Shown here: piece after piece, positions 1 to 8,627 of the stretch
Position numbering within the stretch: position 1 is the first letter of the stretch
How the letters are laid out: each line of letters begins with the position of its first letter
From: Streptomyces halstedii
GTDB lineage: Bacteria; Actinomycetota; Actinomycetes; Streptomycetales; Streptomycetaceae
Direction of reading: 5' to 3'
Assembly: GCA_000720535.1 (NCBI GenBank)
Contig: JOAZ01000022.1
Location: 124,001-188,000 of the forward strand
Length of the DNA stretch: 64,000 nt
Position numbers and translations under genes: made by a program
Notes under the pieces: model-generated
What the model saw: the letters and a program-made list of their open reading frames with translations, nothing else
The model's database searches: none
What the model was told of the DNA's origin: nothing

Positions 1-609
1 GCGCCCAAGCCGGACGGCCTGGGCTGGGAGGAGGCCGCGGCCCTGCCGGTCGCGACGGCGACCGCCGCCCGGGTCCTGGACGAGCTCGCGGTCACCGCCG
101 GGGACACCCTGCTGCTGCACGGGGCGGCCGGGGCGGTGGGCTCCGCCGCCGTCCAGCTGGCCGCGGCCCGGGGAGCCACCGTGATCGGGACCGCCTCACC
201 CGCCAACCACGACTATCTGCGGGTGCTCGGCGCGTTCCCGGTGGAGTACGGCGAGGGGCTGGTCGAGCGGGTGCGGGCGGCGGCCCCGGAGGGCGTGGAC
301 GCCGTGTTCGACGCGGCGGGCCGGGGCGCGCTCGCGGACTCCGTCGAGCTGCGCGGCGGTACCTCCGACCGGATCGTCACCATCGCGGACCCGGACGCGG
401 CCGCGTACGGCGTCGCCTTCTCCGGGGGCGGCGGGAACCGTCCGGGCGAGGGCGCCCGGCTCGCGGAGTTCGCCCGGCTGGCGTCGGTCGGCGAGCTGCG
501 GATCCCGGTGACGCGGACCTTCGCGCTCCGGGACGCGGCGCGAGCCCAGGCGCTCAGCGAGGCCGGGCACGTACGCGGCAAGCTCGTGCTGCTCCCCGGG
601 GAGCGTTGA
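1..609 (+). CDS. NADP-dependent quinone oxidoreductase / zinc-type alcohol dehydrogenase family, 3' part
   Basis: The frame is open from the first base, so the N-terminus lies outside the window and about 202 residues are visible. The visible part is the cofactor domain of a medium-chain dehydrogenase/reductase: the segment HGAAGAVGSAAVQLA is the nucleotide-binding loop and first helix of quinone-oxidoreductase-like enzymes, followed by GATVIGTASPAN and a VDAVFDAAG strand. The C-terminus (RDAARAQALSEAGHVRGKLVL) is the usual MDR end. The expected reaction is NADPH-dependent reduction of a quinone or enone in the cytosol; the substrate cannot be read from the sequence. The missing N-terminal catalytic domain prevents a decision on zinc binding. 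Confidence 0.85.
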   Translation, partial: APKPDGLGWEEAAALPVATATAARVLDELAVTAGDTLLLHGAAGAVGSAAVQLAAARGATVIGTASPANHDYLRVLGAFPVEYGEGLVERVRAAAPEGVDAVFDAAGRGALADSVELRGGTSDRIVTIADPDAAAYGVAFSGGGGNRPGEGARLAEFARLASVGELRIPVTRTFALRDAARAQALSEAGHVRGKLVLLPGER

Positions 610-637
610 GGGGTCCGTCCCGGCCTACCCTGATCCG

Positions 638-1792
638 ATGGAACCGGTGATCGACCAGGCGTGCGCGGCGGCCCTCTACTCGGCGGACGACGCCGGACTG
701 GACACCGGCGCCTCCCTCCTCGCCGCCGACCCGTCCGCCGACGCGGCGGCGCACCGCAGGGGCGAGGAGTTCGTCCGGCGCGCCTGGGAGCGCGGCTGGC
801 AGCCCGCCGACGTCGTCCGGTTCGTCCGGCGCGAGCTGGACGAGGGCGGCGCCGCCCTCGTCGCCGCCCTGATCACCGCCGAGACCGCCGACTACGACCG
901 GCTGCCGCCCCGCTGGGCCGACCAGATCGCCGAACTCCCGGCGCCCGCGCCGCGCAACAGGCCCGACCGGTTCGGCTACGCCTCGGCGCTGCTGGAGCTG
1001 TACCGGCTGCTGCTGCGGCTCCCCGCGATCGAACCGGTCGGCCCGCCGCCCGGCCGGGCCTCCGAGGGCCCGCACCGGCCGCCCGCGCACGGCGAACCCC
1101 GGATGCTCACCCGGATCCGGGCCCTGCTCGCCAAGGCGGAGGCGACCGGCTTCCCCCAGGAGGCGGAGGCCCTCACCACCAAGGCCCAGGAGCTGATGGC
1201 CCGGCACAGCATCGACGAGGCGCTGCTCGCCGCCCGTACGCACGGGGGTGACGGCCCGGGAGCGCGCCGGATCGGCGTGGACGCCCCGTACGAGAGCGCG
1301 AAGGCCGTCCTGCTCGACGCGGTCGCCTCCGCCAACCGCTGCCGGGCCGTGTGGGACAGCGACCTGGGCTTCAGCACGGTCGTCGGGTTCGAGGCGGACC
1401 TGGAGGCGGTGGAACTGCTCTTCACCTCGCTGCTGGTCCAGGGCACCTCCGCCATGACCACGGCGGAGGCCGGGCAGCGGGCCGCCGGGCGGAAACGGAC
1501 CAAGACCTTCCGGCAGTCGTTCCTGATGGCGTACGCCCAGCGCCTCGGTGCCCGGCTCGCGGCGGACACCGCCCGGGTCACCGCCGCGGCCGGCGGTGGT
1601 GACGCCCCGGGAGGCCTGCTTCCGGTGCTGGCGGCCCGGGACGTCGCCGTCACCGACGCGGCGGAGCGGATGTTCCCCAGGACCACCACGTCCCGGGTGC
1701 GCGGGGTGAGTGACGCCGAGGGGTGGACGCACGGAACGGCCGCCGCGGACCGGGCCAGGGTGGGCGCCCGTCCGCCCGGAATCGGCCGGTAG
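638..1792 (+). CDS. DUF2786 domain-containing protein
   Basis: A 384-residue protein of unknown function. Residues about 155-195 (LTRIRALLAKAEATGFPQEAEAL, then TKAQELMARHSID) match the DUF2786 signature, a short helical motif found in actinobacterial and phage proteins. The rest is Ala/Arg-rich helical sequence without a signal peptide or membrane segment. The ATG is preceded 7 nt upstream by TACCCT, which suggests a leaderless transcript. It lies 28 bp after the oxidoreductase on the same strand but probably has its own promoter. The domain call is secure; no biochemical function can be given. Confidence 0.85.
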   Translation: MEPVIDQACAAALYSADDAGLDTGASLLAADPSADAAAHRRGEEFVRRAWERGWQPADVVRFVRRELDEGGAALVAALITAETADYDRLPPRWADQIAELPAPAPRNRPDRFGYASALLELYRLLLRLPAIEPVGPPPGRASEGPHRPPAHGEPRMLTRIRALLAKAEATGFPQEAEALTTKAQELMARHSIDEALLAARTHGGDGPGARRIGVDAPYESAKAVLLDAVASANRCRAVWDSDLGFSTVVGFEADLEAVELLFTSLLVQGTSAMTTAEAGQRAAGRKRTKTFRQSFLMAYAQRLGARLAADTARVTAAAGGGDAPGGLLPVLAARDVAVTDAAERMFPRTTTSRVRGVSDAEGWTHGTAAADRARVGARPPGIGR

Positions 1793-1847
1793 GCCGGGCT
1801 GGGTGGCGTAAGCCGGGATCGTGGGGGATTGCGGTTACGCTCGGCCC

Positions 1848-3938
1848 ATGAGCTGGCTCCGGGCGCTGAAGGAGACCGCCCGCTCCGGGTTCAGGATCGA
1901 GCGGAAACGCCTCGAACCGCTCATCGCGGTGCGCGGAGCCGCGGGCCTCGCCCTCGTGGTCGGCGTCACCCTCACGTTCTTCGGCCCGGCGATCGCGGCC
2001 AGTTCCGCCTTCGGGGCGTTCCAGGCGGCCATCGCCTCCTTCCAGCGCAGCTGGCGCCCCCGGCCGGTGCTCGCCCTGGTCTCCGGTGCCAGCCTGGCCG
2101 TGTCCACGTTCATCGGCTACGTCAGCGTCTCGCACACCGTCCTGTTCGTGGCGGTGCTGGCGCTGTGGACGTTCGCCGCAGGGATGTCGTGGGCCGCGGG
2201 CTCGACGGGCGGCATCATCGCGGGGTCCAACGTGGCGATCATGCTGGTCACGATCACCCTGCCCACCTCCGTCCTGGACGCTGCCGCGCACGCCGCCATG
2301 ATGGCGGTCGGCGGCCTCGTGCAGGCGGCGCTGATCGTGCTGTTCCCGGTCCGCAGATGGGGTGCCCAGCGCGACGCGCTCGCCGACGCGCTGGCCGCCG
2401 AGGCCGAGTACGCCCGCCGGCTGCGCCACGACCCGGTGGCGCACTTCGACCCCGTACCGCTGATGACCGCCCGCAGCGCGGCCGCCGTCACCCCCGCCCA
2501 GGCCCGTCGGCGCCCCGCCGAACTGCACGGGGCCCGCAAGATCGCCGAGCGGATGCGCCCGGTGCTGGCCTCGCTGGCCGACCCGGCGCTGGGCGTGCCC
2601 GCCGAGGGGCTGGAGCGTGTCTGGGTGCGCGAGATGCTGGCCGCCGCCGGTTCCGTGCTGGACGCGGCGGCCCACGCGATCCGGCACGGCGAACCCGTCC
2701 ACATCGCCCCCACGGACCTCGGCGTGCTGCGGACCCCGGACAACGAGGTGATCCTCACCGGCCGGCCCCGCCGCGCCGCCGACCGGCTCAACGTGCTGCT
2801 CGCCGACGTGCTGGAGATCGCCGAGGGCACGGGCACCCGGGAACCGTCCAGCGGCGACCTGGAGACCCGGCGACGCCCCACCCTGCTGCGCATGGTCCCG
2901 GTGGTCCTGGCGTCCATGCGCCGCGAGCTGCGCCGGGGTTCACCGATCCTCCGGCACGCCGTCCGGGTGTCGGTGGTCGCGTGCGCCGGCTATCTGATGG
3001 GGACGGCGCTGCCGTTCGGACACGGTTACTGGGCGCCGATGACGGCCGTGATGGTGATGCGCCCGGAGTTCTCCCAGACCTACTCACGCGCGGTGGCCCG
3101 GTTCGGCGGGACCCTGGTCGGGGTCGGGGTCGCCACGGGCATCGTGCAGGCTTTCCAGCCGGGTGCCGTGCTCGCCGCCGGCCTCGCGGTGCTGTGCGCC
3201 CTGCTGATGTACCTGCTGATGCGCACCGGATACGCGGTCGGCCAGGTCTGCGTCTCCGCCTATGTGGTCTTCCTGCTCGGCATGGCGGGCGACGACTGGT
3301 CGCAGACCGTCCCCGAACGCGTCGTCCTGACCCTCGTCGGCGGGCTGCTGGCCATGGTCTCGTACGCCCTGTACCCCGCCTGGGAGACGCCTCGGCTGCG
3401 CAACCGGCTCGCCGAATGGCTCATCACGGACAGCGCCTACGCGGCCACGGTGCTCGACCACTTCGCGGATCCGGCCGGCGGCAGCCTGGCGGACGTGCGC
3501 AAGGCGCTGCTGACCACCCGTGAGGCGCGGGTGGTCTGGCAGGACGCGCTGGAGACCGCCCAGCACGAACCGGTACGCCACCGGGGCATCTCCCGGACCG
3601 CCGCCGCGGACGCCCAGCAGGCGCTGGCCCAGCTCGGCAGGGTCGCGATGCTGATGGAGGCCCACCTCCCGGCCCGCTCGGCCGACCCGGCGCCGGGCGC
3701 GGCGGAGCTGGCCGGGGCACTGCGCAAGGCGGCCGACCGGGGGGCGAGGGCGGTACGCGAACGCCGGGTGCCGGACTGGGAGCAGGTACGCCGGGTACTG
3801 GCCCGCTGGGACCTCCCCGAGGACGACCCGGAGGCGACACCGGCGCCCGACCCCTTCCTGCGCGAAGGCGCGGCCATGCTCGTGGAGGCGCTGGAGGACT
3901 TCTCACGGGGTCTGGAGGGCACGGGGGCGAAGTCCTGA
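1848..3938 (+). CDS. FUSC-family (aromatic acid exporter-like) membrane protein
   Basis: This 696-residue protein has two similar membrane modules: N-terminal segments about residues 24-170 and a second hydrophobic block about residues 360-500, each followed by a long charged cytoplasmic region. This is the architecture of the FUSC/YccS/AaeB (fusaric acid resistance, aromatic acid efflux) families. In the second block, HAVRVSVVACAGYLMGTALP followed by GHGYWAPMTAVMVMRPEFSQT is the typical FUSC signature. An export role for aromatic or amphipathic acids is inferred from the family; no fusion protein or regulator lies beside it. The ATG is chosen because TACGCT sits 6 nt upstream (leaderless); an in-frame GTG 27 nt earlier is less likely. 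Confidence 0.88.
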   Translation: MSWLRALKETARSGFRIERKRLEPLIAVRGAAGLALVVGVTLTFFGPAIAASSAFGAFQAAIASFQRSWRPRPVLALVSGASLAVSTFIGYVSVSHTVLFVAVLALWTFAAGMSWAAGSTGGIIAGSNVAIMLVTITLPTSVLDAAAHAAMMAVGGLVQAALIVLFPVRRWGAQRDALADALAAEAEYARRLRHDPVAHFDPVPLMTARSAAAVTPAQARRRPAELHGARKIAERMRPVLASLADPALGVPAEGLERVWVREMLAAAGSVLDAAAHAIRHGEPVHIAPTDLGVLRTPDNEVILTGRPRRAADRLNVLLADVLEIAEGTGTREPSSGDLETRRRPTLLRMVPVVLASMRRELRRGSPILRHAVRVSVVACAGYLMGTALPFGHGYWAPMTAVMVMRPEFSQTYSRAVARFGGTLVGVGVATGIVQAFQPGAVLAAGLAVLCALLMYLLMRTGYAVGQVCVSAYVVFLLGMAGDDWSQTVPERVVLTLVGGLLAMVSYALYPAWETPRLRNRLAEWLITDSAYAATVLDHFADPAGGSLADVRKALLTTREARVVWQDALETAQHEPVRHRGISRTAAADAQQALAQLGRVAMLMEAHLPARSADPAPGAAELAGALRKAADRGARAVRERRVPDWEQVRRVLARWDLPEDDPEATPAPDPFLREGAAMLVEALEDFSRGLEGTGAKS

Positions 3939-4130
3939 CCTGGGGCCGGATCCGCCTGTCGGCACCGCTTGACGGTTCAAGGAATTCGCGGCCGCGCCGG
4001 GGGAAGCCTTGAGGGAAGCCCCGAGTGAAGTCCGGGTGAAGGGATCCTGATCGCCCCGCGGAGCGTCTTTCAGAAGAGAGGTGCCTCGGCGGAGTCTGGG
4101 GGCAGAAGGAGCGTAACCGCGTGCGCACCC

Positions 4131-4180
4131 CGCGTGCACGTGCATCTGCTCATGCATCGGCATATGAACACAGCTATGAT
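4131..4180 (+). promoter_or_regulatory. Promoter of the DUF397 gene with a 19-bp element shared with the HATPase promoter
   Basis: CGCGTGCACGTGCATCTGC at 4131-4149 also occurs, identical, on the minus strand at 5299-5317 upstream of the HATPase gene. In both places TGCATC is repeated with a 12-bp period (here 4141 and 4153). A good -10 box TATGAT lies at 4175-4180, and the second TGCATC sits 16 bp upstream of it, at the place of a -35 hexamer that is otherwise poor. This arrangement fits an activator site overlapping -35. The exact duplication is seen; the regulatory role is inferred. Confidence 0.55.
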
Positions 4181-4223
4181 CCGAGCTAGTTGACACTTGC
4201 ACCTTGCAACTCGGGAGCGTCCT

Positions 4224-4466
4224 GTGCACGACGTGTACAACGGCATGGCGGCCACAGAGCTTCGCGGAGTCGTCTGGCAGAAGAGCAGCCACAGCAACTC
4301 CCAGGGCTCCTGCGTGGAGTTCGCGAAACTGCCCGGGGGCGATGTGGCGATGCGCAACTCGCGCCACCCGGACGGGCCGGCGCTGGTCTACACCCCGGCG
4401 GAGATAGAGGCGCTGCTACTGGGCGTCAAGAGCGGGGAGTTCGACCATCTCGCGGCGGGCGGCTGA
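4224..4466 (+). CDS. DUF397 domain-containing protein
   Basis: An 80-residue cytosolic protein that is almost entirely the DUF397 domain: WQKSSHSNSQGSCVEFAKL near the N-terminus and VAMRNSRHPDGPALVYTPAEIEALL after it. Such proteins are numerous in Streptomyces and are usually encoded beside an XRE/DUF5753 regulator and a HATPase-fold protein, as here; several such loci influence differentiation or antibiotic production. The GTG start has GGGAG 7 nt upstream; an internal ATG seven codons later is an alternative. It is convergent with the HATPase gene. A partner or inhibitor role toward the DUF5753 regulator is a family-level hypothesis, not visible in the sequence. Confidence 0.9.
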   Translation: MHDVYNGMAATELRGVVWQKSSHSNSQGSCVEFAKLPGGDVAMRNSRHPDGPALVYTPAEIEALLLGVKSGEFDHLAAGG

Positions 4467-4575
4467 CCGCACGTCCGCGCCCGTACGCCGGCCGGCCCGT
4501 CCTGGCCGGGCGCCCCGGTGCCGGCTCCGGCTCGCCCGCGCCCCGGTCCGGGCCGGTCCGTGACGCGTCCCGGTC

Positions 4576-5163
4576 CTACCTGCCGTCGGTCAGCGCCTGA
4601 GCGGGCTTCGCCGCGCCCAGCACCGGGAACACCGGTGCCGTGGCCGCGGGGGACTGCTCCGGCAGACGGAACAGCGCCCAGACCACCTTGCCGCGCTGGA
4701 CCGCGCCCCGCGCGGTGTCGGCCGGTACGGGGGACGGGTGCCAGCCCCAGCAGTCGCTGAACGACTCCACCAGGAACAGCCCGCGCCCCGACTCGGCCGA
4801 ATCGGCGGCGTCGCCCGCCACCGGGCTCTCGTCACTGGGGTCGCGGACCGCGCACACCAGCCGGGAGGTCCAGCGCATCAGGTGCAGTCGCACGGAGCGG
4901 TCCTGGCGCTCGCGCGCCGGGTCGGCCGGCAGGGCGTGCCGCAGGGCGTTGGTGACGAGCTCGGAGACGACCAGGGCGACGTCGTCGAACCGGTTGGCCA
5001 GGTCCCAGGAGGTCAGCGTCGTACGCGTGAACGACCGTGCCCCGCCCACCGCTTCGTACCGAGGCGGCAGGGTGCAGGACACCGAACCGGCGACGGACGA
5101 GGGGTCGATAGGGGGAAGACCCCGCCGTAACGGTTCGAGCATCGTCGATCCATTCGTCCCCAT
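4576..5163 (-). CDS. HATPase_c (anti-sigma factor RsbW/SpoIIAB-like) ATP-binding protein with a TTA codon
   Basis: 195 residues with the GHKL fold: N box ELVTNALRH at 68-76 and a glycine box GRGLFLVESFSD near residue 143. The G1 box reads VRDPSD instead of DxGxG, a degeneracy seen in many small Streptomyces HATPases. These resemble anti-sigma kinases, but many are orphans with no known sigma partner. The ATG is chosen for its position and the upstream GGGAG. Codon 12 is TTA (bases 5130-5128), the only TTA codon found in this window, so translation should need the bldA leucyl-tRNA. It is divergent from the DUF5753 regulator, and its upstream region carries the 19-bp element also found before the DUF397 gene. 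Confidence 0.88.
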   Translation of the reverse strand: MGTNGSTMLEPLRRGLPPIDPSSVAGSVSCTLPPRYEAVGGARSFTRTTLTSWDLANRFDDVALVVSELVTNALRHALPADPARERQDRSVRLHLMRWTSRLVCAVRDPSDESPVAGDAADSAESGRGLFLVESFSDCWGWHPSPVPADTARGAVQRGKVVWALFRLPEQSPAATAPVFPVLGAAKPAQALTDGR

Positions 5164-5284
5164 GCGAGGCACTCCCGGGATTCGCGGCTGTAGCGGCACT
5201 GCTGGTAGCGGCACTACTAGGAGGTACAGCGGCACAACACGAACGAGCACGCAGGTGCGCGAGGGCCATGGTTCCGAATGCGCA

Positions 5285-5317
5285 GGGCAGATGCAAGGGC
5301 AGATGCACGTGCACGCG
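5285..5317 (-). promoter_or_regulatory. Second copy of the shared 19-bp element, upstream of the HATPase gene
   Basis: Read on the minus strand, CGCGTGCACGTGCATCTGC (5317-5299) is identical to the element before the DUF397 gene and is again followed by TGCATC one 12-bp period on. On the plus strand this appears as GGGCAGATGCA repeated at 5285 and 5297. It lies in the divergent space between the HATPase and XRE genes, about 120-150 bp before the HATPase start and 190 bp before the XRE start. The XRE/DUF5753 protein encoded next door is the obvious candidate binder. Confidence 0.55.
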
Positions 5318-5502
5318 CCGGACTCGCCCGGTAGCGTGGCGGTTCTTGGTCATTTCTTCCGTCGACCGGATCGGCGGCACTTCGGATCCATGGCCGGTTC
5401 TGTAACCGAATGAGTACGGGCTGAAGCGTTTTGGTGGCAGAATCCGGCTCCGGGGTTCGGGGGTGCTCCGGTGCAAGGGAAGCGATGGGGAGGGCAGTAC
5501 CG

Positions 5503-6366
5503 GTGTCGGCAGGCGAGTCGAGTGGATCTGTGGTGCGACGCATCCTGCTGGGCTCACAGCTCAGGCGGTTGCGCGAGTCGCGGGGCATCACCCGTGAGGC
5601 GGCCGGCTACTCCATCCGCGCCTCCGAGTCGAAGATCAGCCGCATGGAGTTGGGAAGGGTGAGCTTCAAGGCCAGGGACGTCGAGGACCTCCTCACGCTC
5701 TACGGAGTCACGGACGAGGTGGAGCGGGAGTCGCTGCTCGGCCTGGCCCGTGAGGCCAACGTGGCGGGCTGGTGGCACAGTTACGGCGATGTGCTGCCCG
5801 GCTGGTTCCAGACGTATATCGGTCTGGAGGGGGCGGCATCGCTCATCCGGATCTACGAAGTCCAGTTCGTGCACGGTCTGTTGCAGACCGAGGCGTACGC
5901 CCACGCGGTCGTCTCGCGCGGCATGCCCGGCGCCTCCGCGGCCGAGGTGGACCGCCGTGTCGCGCTCCGCCTGGAGCGGCAGAAGGCGCTCGTCTCCGAG
6001 CGCGCCCCGCGCTTCCACGCCGTGCTCGACGAGGCGGCCCTGCGCCGCCCGTACGGCGAACGGGACGTGATGCGCGCGCAGTTGCGGCATCTGATCGACA
6101 TGTCGGAGCAGCCCAACATCACCCTCCAGGTGATGCCCTTCAGTTTTGGCGGACACGCGGGCGAGAGCGGCGCCTTCACGATGCTGCGCTTCCCCGAATC
6201 CGATCTGTCGGACATCGTCTATCTGGAGCAGCTGACAAGTGCGCTCTATCTGGACAAGCCGGAAGAGGTCTCTCAGTACGAGAAGGCGATGGCGCGGCTC
6301 CACGACGACAGCCCCGGTCCCGAGGAAAGCCGGGACGTTCTTCGCGGACTCCTCCAACTGACCTGA
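5503..6366 (+). CDS. XRE-family helix-turn-helix regulator with DUF5753 (Scr1/antitoxin-like) domain
   Basis: A 287-residue DNA-binding protein. An XRE-type helix-turn-helix covers residues about 15-70 (LGSQLRRLRESRGITREAAG, then SESKISRMELGR), and the rest is the DUF5753 domain with its marks WWHSYGDVLPGWFQTYIGLE, the HGLLQTEAYA segment and NITLQVMPF. Members of this family regulate differentiation genes (WhiJ-type) and pair with small DUF397 proteins. GTG at this point is preferred because GGGGAGGG lies 8 nt upstream; an in-frame ATG 18 nt earlier is possible. Its neighbours, the DUF397 and HATPase genes, complete the usual three-gene set. The shared promoter element suggests it controls both. 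Confidence 0.92.
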   Translation: MSAGESSGSVVRRILLGSQLRRLRESRGITREAAGYSIRASESKISRMELGRVSFKARDVEDLLTLYGVTDEVERESLLGLAREANVAGWWHSYGDVLPGWFQTYIGLEGAASLIRIYEVQFVHGLLQTEAYAHAVVSRGMPGASAAEVDRRVALRLERQKALVSERAPRFHAVLDEAALRRPYGERDVMRAQLRHLIDMSEQPNITLQVMPFSFGGHAGESGAFTMLRFPESDLSDIVYLEQLTSALYLDKPEEVSQYEKAMARLHDDSPGPEESRDVLRGLLQLT

Positions 6367-6420
6367 TCCGCACGTACGATGACGCCTCTACAGGAGTTGG
6401 CGCCTGCAGTAAGGGAATGC

Positions 6421-7875
6421 ATGTCCTTCCATGAACTGGCCCACCAGTACATCGACGGCGAGTGGCTGACCGGCAGCGGCTCGTGGGACATCATCGATTT
6501 CAATCCCTACAACGGCGAGAAGCTCTGCTCCGTCACCGTCGCCACGGCGGCCGAGGTGGATCTCGCCTACCGCGCCGCGGAGCGCGCGCAGCGGGAATGG
6601 GCCACGGCACACCCCTTCGAGCGTGCGGCCGTTCTGCGGAACGCCGAACGGATCGTCGCGGAACGCGCCGGCGTCATCACCGAGATGCTCATCGACGAGC
6701 TGGGCGGCACCCGGTGCAGGGCCGAGTACGAGGTGCGTGCCGTACGGGCGTTCCTGCGCGAGGCGGAGACGCAGGCCCTGGGGCCGACCGCGCGGCTGCT
6801 GCCGGCCGCCGTGGACGGCAAGGAGAACCGGCTCCACCGGCTCCCGATCGGCGTCATAGGGGTCATCAGCGCGTCCAACTTCCCCTTCCTGGTGACGATG
6901 AAGACCGTCGCGCCCGCGCTGGCCCTCGGCAACGCGGCGGTGGTCAAGCCCCACCAGAACGCCCCGGTGGCCGGCGGCCCGCTGGTGGCCGACATCTTCG
7001 AGGCGGCCGGGCTGCCCGCCGGACTGCTCAACGTGACGATCACCGACAGCGCCGAGATCGGTGACACCTTCATCGAGCACCCCGTGCCCAAGGCGATAGC
7101 GTTCACCGGCTCCGACCGGGTCGGCCGCCATGTCGCGGCGACGGCGGCGGGTCTCTTCAAGCGGACGTTCCTCGAACTGAGCGGCAACAGCGCCCTGGTC
7201 GTCCTGGACGACGCCGACGTGGACCAGGCCGTCCGGGCGGCCGTGCACAGCCGCTTCCTCTACCAGGGCCAGGTCAGCATGGCCGCCAGCCGCATCCTGG
7301 TGGACCGGTCCGTGGAGCCGGAGTTCACCGGGCGGTTCACCGCGGAGGTGGCCGCCCTCAAGACGGGCGACCCGCGCGACCCCGAGGTCCGTATAGGCCC
7401 GGTGACCAGCGGTTTCCAGGCAGACGCGCTCACGGCGCTGGTGGACGAGGCACTGGCGCGCGGGGCCACCGCCCTGGTGCGGGGCACCACCCGCGGCAAT
7501 CTCGTCGGCCCCTCGGTGCTGACCGGTCTGCCGGACGACTCACCGCTGCTGCGGCAGGAGATCTTCGGCCCGGTGGCGTTGCTGGTGCCGTTCGACGGCG
7601 AGGACGACGCCCTGCGGATCGTCAACGACAGCCCCTACGGTCTGAGCGGTGCCGTGCACACGGCGGACACCGAACGGGGGGTGCGGTTCGCGCGGCGGAT
7701 CGTGAGCGGGATGTTCCATGTCAACGACACCACGGTGCAGGACGACCCGCTGGTCGCCTTCGGCGGCGAGAAGATGTCGGGCATGGGGCGGCTGAACGGC
7801 GCGGCGGCGGTCGACGCCTTCACCACCCTGAGGTGGATCTCGATCCAGCACGGGCGCACGGTCTTCCCCTTCTGA
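6421..7875 (+). CDS. Aldehyde dehydrogenase family protein lacking the catalytic cysteine
   Basis: A 484-residue protein collinear with vanillin/benzaldehyde-type aldehyde dehydrogenases: SASNFPFL and KPHQNAPV (NAD(P)-binding region), FTGSDRVGRH (Rossmann loop), LELSGNSALVVLDDADVD and LLRQEIFGPVALLVPFDGE. The active-site block that normally reads GQxCMAASRILV is GQVSMAASRILV, so Ser286 (AGC, bases 7276-7278) stands where the nucleophilic Cys belongs. The motif with the general-base Glu is LELSGN rather than the usual LELGG; the Glu is kept. No frameshift or stop is present and codon use is normal, so this looks like an expressed protein with altered or lost dehydrogenase activity. AAGGGA 4 nt before the ATG supports the start. 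It lies 54 bp after the XRE regulator. Confidence 0.9.
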   Translation: MSFHELAHQYIDGEWLTGSGSWDIIDFNPYNGEKLCSVTVATAAEVDLAYRAAERAQREWATAHPFERAAVLRNAERIVAERAGVITEMLIDELGGTRCRAEYEVRAVRAFLREAETQALGPTARLLPAAVDGKENRLHRLPIGVIGVISASNFPFLVTMKTVAPALALGNAAVVKPHQNAPVAGGPLVADIFEAAGLPAGLLNVTITDSAEIGDTFIEHPVPKAIAFTGSDRVGRHVAATAAGLFKRTFLELSGNSALVVLDDADVDQAVRAAVHSRFLYQGQVSMAASRILVDRSVEPEFTGRFTAEVAALKTGDPRDPEVRIGPVTSGFQADALTALVDEALARGATALVRGTTRGNLVGPSVLTGLPDDSPLLRQEIFGPVALLVPFDGEDDALRIVNDSPYGLSGAVHTADTERGVRFARRIVSGMFHVNDTTVQDDPLVAFGGEKMSGMGRLNGAAAVDAFTTLRWISIQHGRTVFPF

Positions 7876-7972
7876 CCCGGTCCCCCTGGGTCATCCCGGC
7901 AGGACGGCGTTCGCGCCGGCCGACGCGGAGGCGGGCTACGCTGGTCAAAGTTGAGTACAGGGGGTGGAGGGT

Positions 7973-8614
7973 TTGTCCGCGATCCGGCTCCTGGTCCTGG
8001 GCGCCGTCCGTCAGCACGGGCGGGCACACGGCTACCAGGTCCGCAACGACCTGGAGTACTGGGGCGCGCACGAGTGGTCCAACGCCAAACCGGGCTCGAT
8101 CTACCACGCGCTCAAGCAGATGGCGAAGCAGGGCCTGCTCCTGGCACACGAGAGCGCCCCGTCCACGGCGGGGGGCCCGCCCCGCACCGAGTACGAGATC
8201 ACCGAGAGCGGCACGAGCGAGTACTTCACCCTGCTGCGAGCCGCGCTGACCTCGTACGACCAGAGCGTGGACGTGCTCTCGGCGGGCATCGGCTTCATCG
8301 TCGACCTGGAGCGCTCCGAGGCCGTGGCGCTGCTCCACGAGCGTGTCGCCGCCATCGAGGGCTGGCGGGCCTCGGTCACGGAGGACTACATACCGGCCGA
8401 CGGGCCGGAGTCGATCGGTCACATCGGCGAGATCATGAATCTCTGGGTCCACTCGGCGGACGTGGGTGCCGAGTGGACCCGGGGCCTGATCGCCCGGATC
8501 GAGGCCGGTGCCTACACCTTCGCCGGGGAAGGCGACCCCTTCGTCGGCGTGCTGCCCGAGGGCCGGGAGAACCCGTACGCGACAGGCTCGGCCGACCGGG
8601 ACGCGTCCCGCTGA
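7973..8614 (+). CDS. PadR-family transcriptional regulator
   Basis: 213 residues. The N-terminal winged helix (IRLLVLGAVRQHGRAHGYQV, then GSIYHALKQMAKQGLL) is the PadR fold, and the C-terminal helical part is the PadR dimerisation domain (Vir_act_alpha_C type). It binds DNA as a dimer and usually represses a nearby gene in response to a small ligand. The TTG start is chosen because homologues begin SAIRLLVLG; GGAGGG abuts it, so GTG three codons earlier is an alternative. Candidate targets are itself, the aldehyde dehydrogenase homologue or the convergent glutamate decarboxylase; no operator could be recognised. Confidence 0.88.
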   Translation: MSAIRLLVLGAVRQHGRAHGYQVRNDLEYWGAHEWSNAKPGSIYHALKQMAKQGLLLAHESAPSTAGGPPRTEYEITESGTSEYFTLLRAALTSYDQSVDVLSAGIGFIVDLERSEAVALLHERVAAIEGWRASVTEDYIPADGPESIGHIGEIMNLWVHSADVGAEWTRGLIARIEAGAYTFAGEGDPFVGVLPEGRENPYATGSADRDASR

Positions 8615-8627
8615 GCCCGCACGGCCC

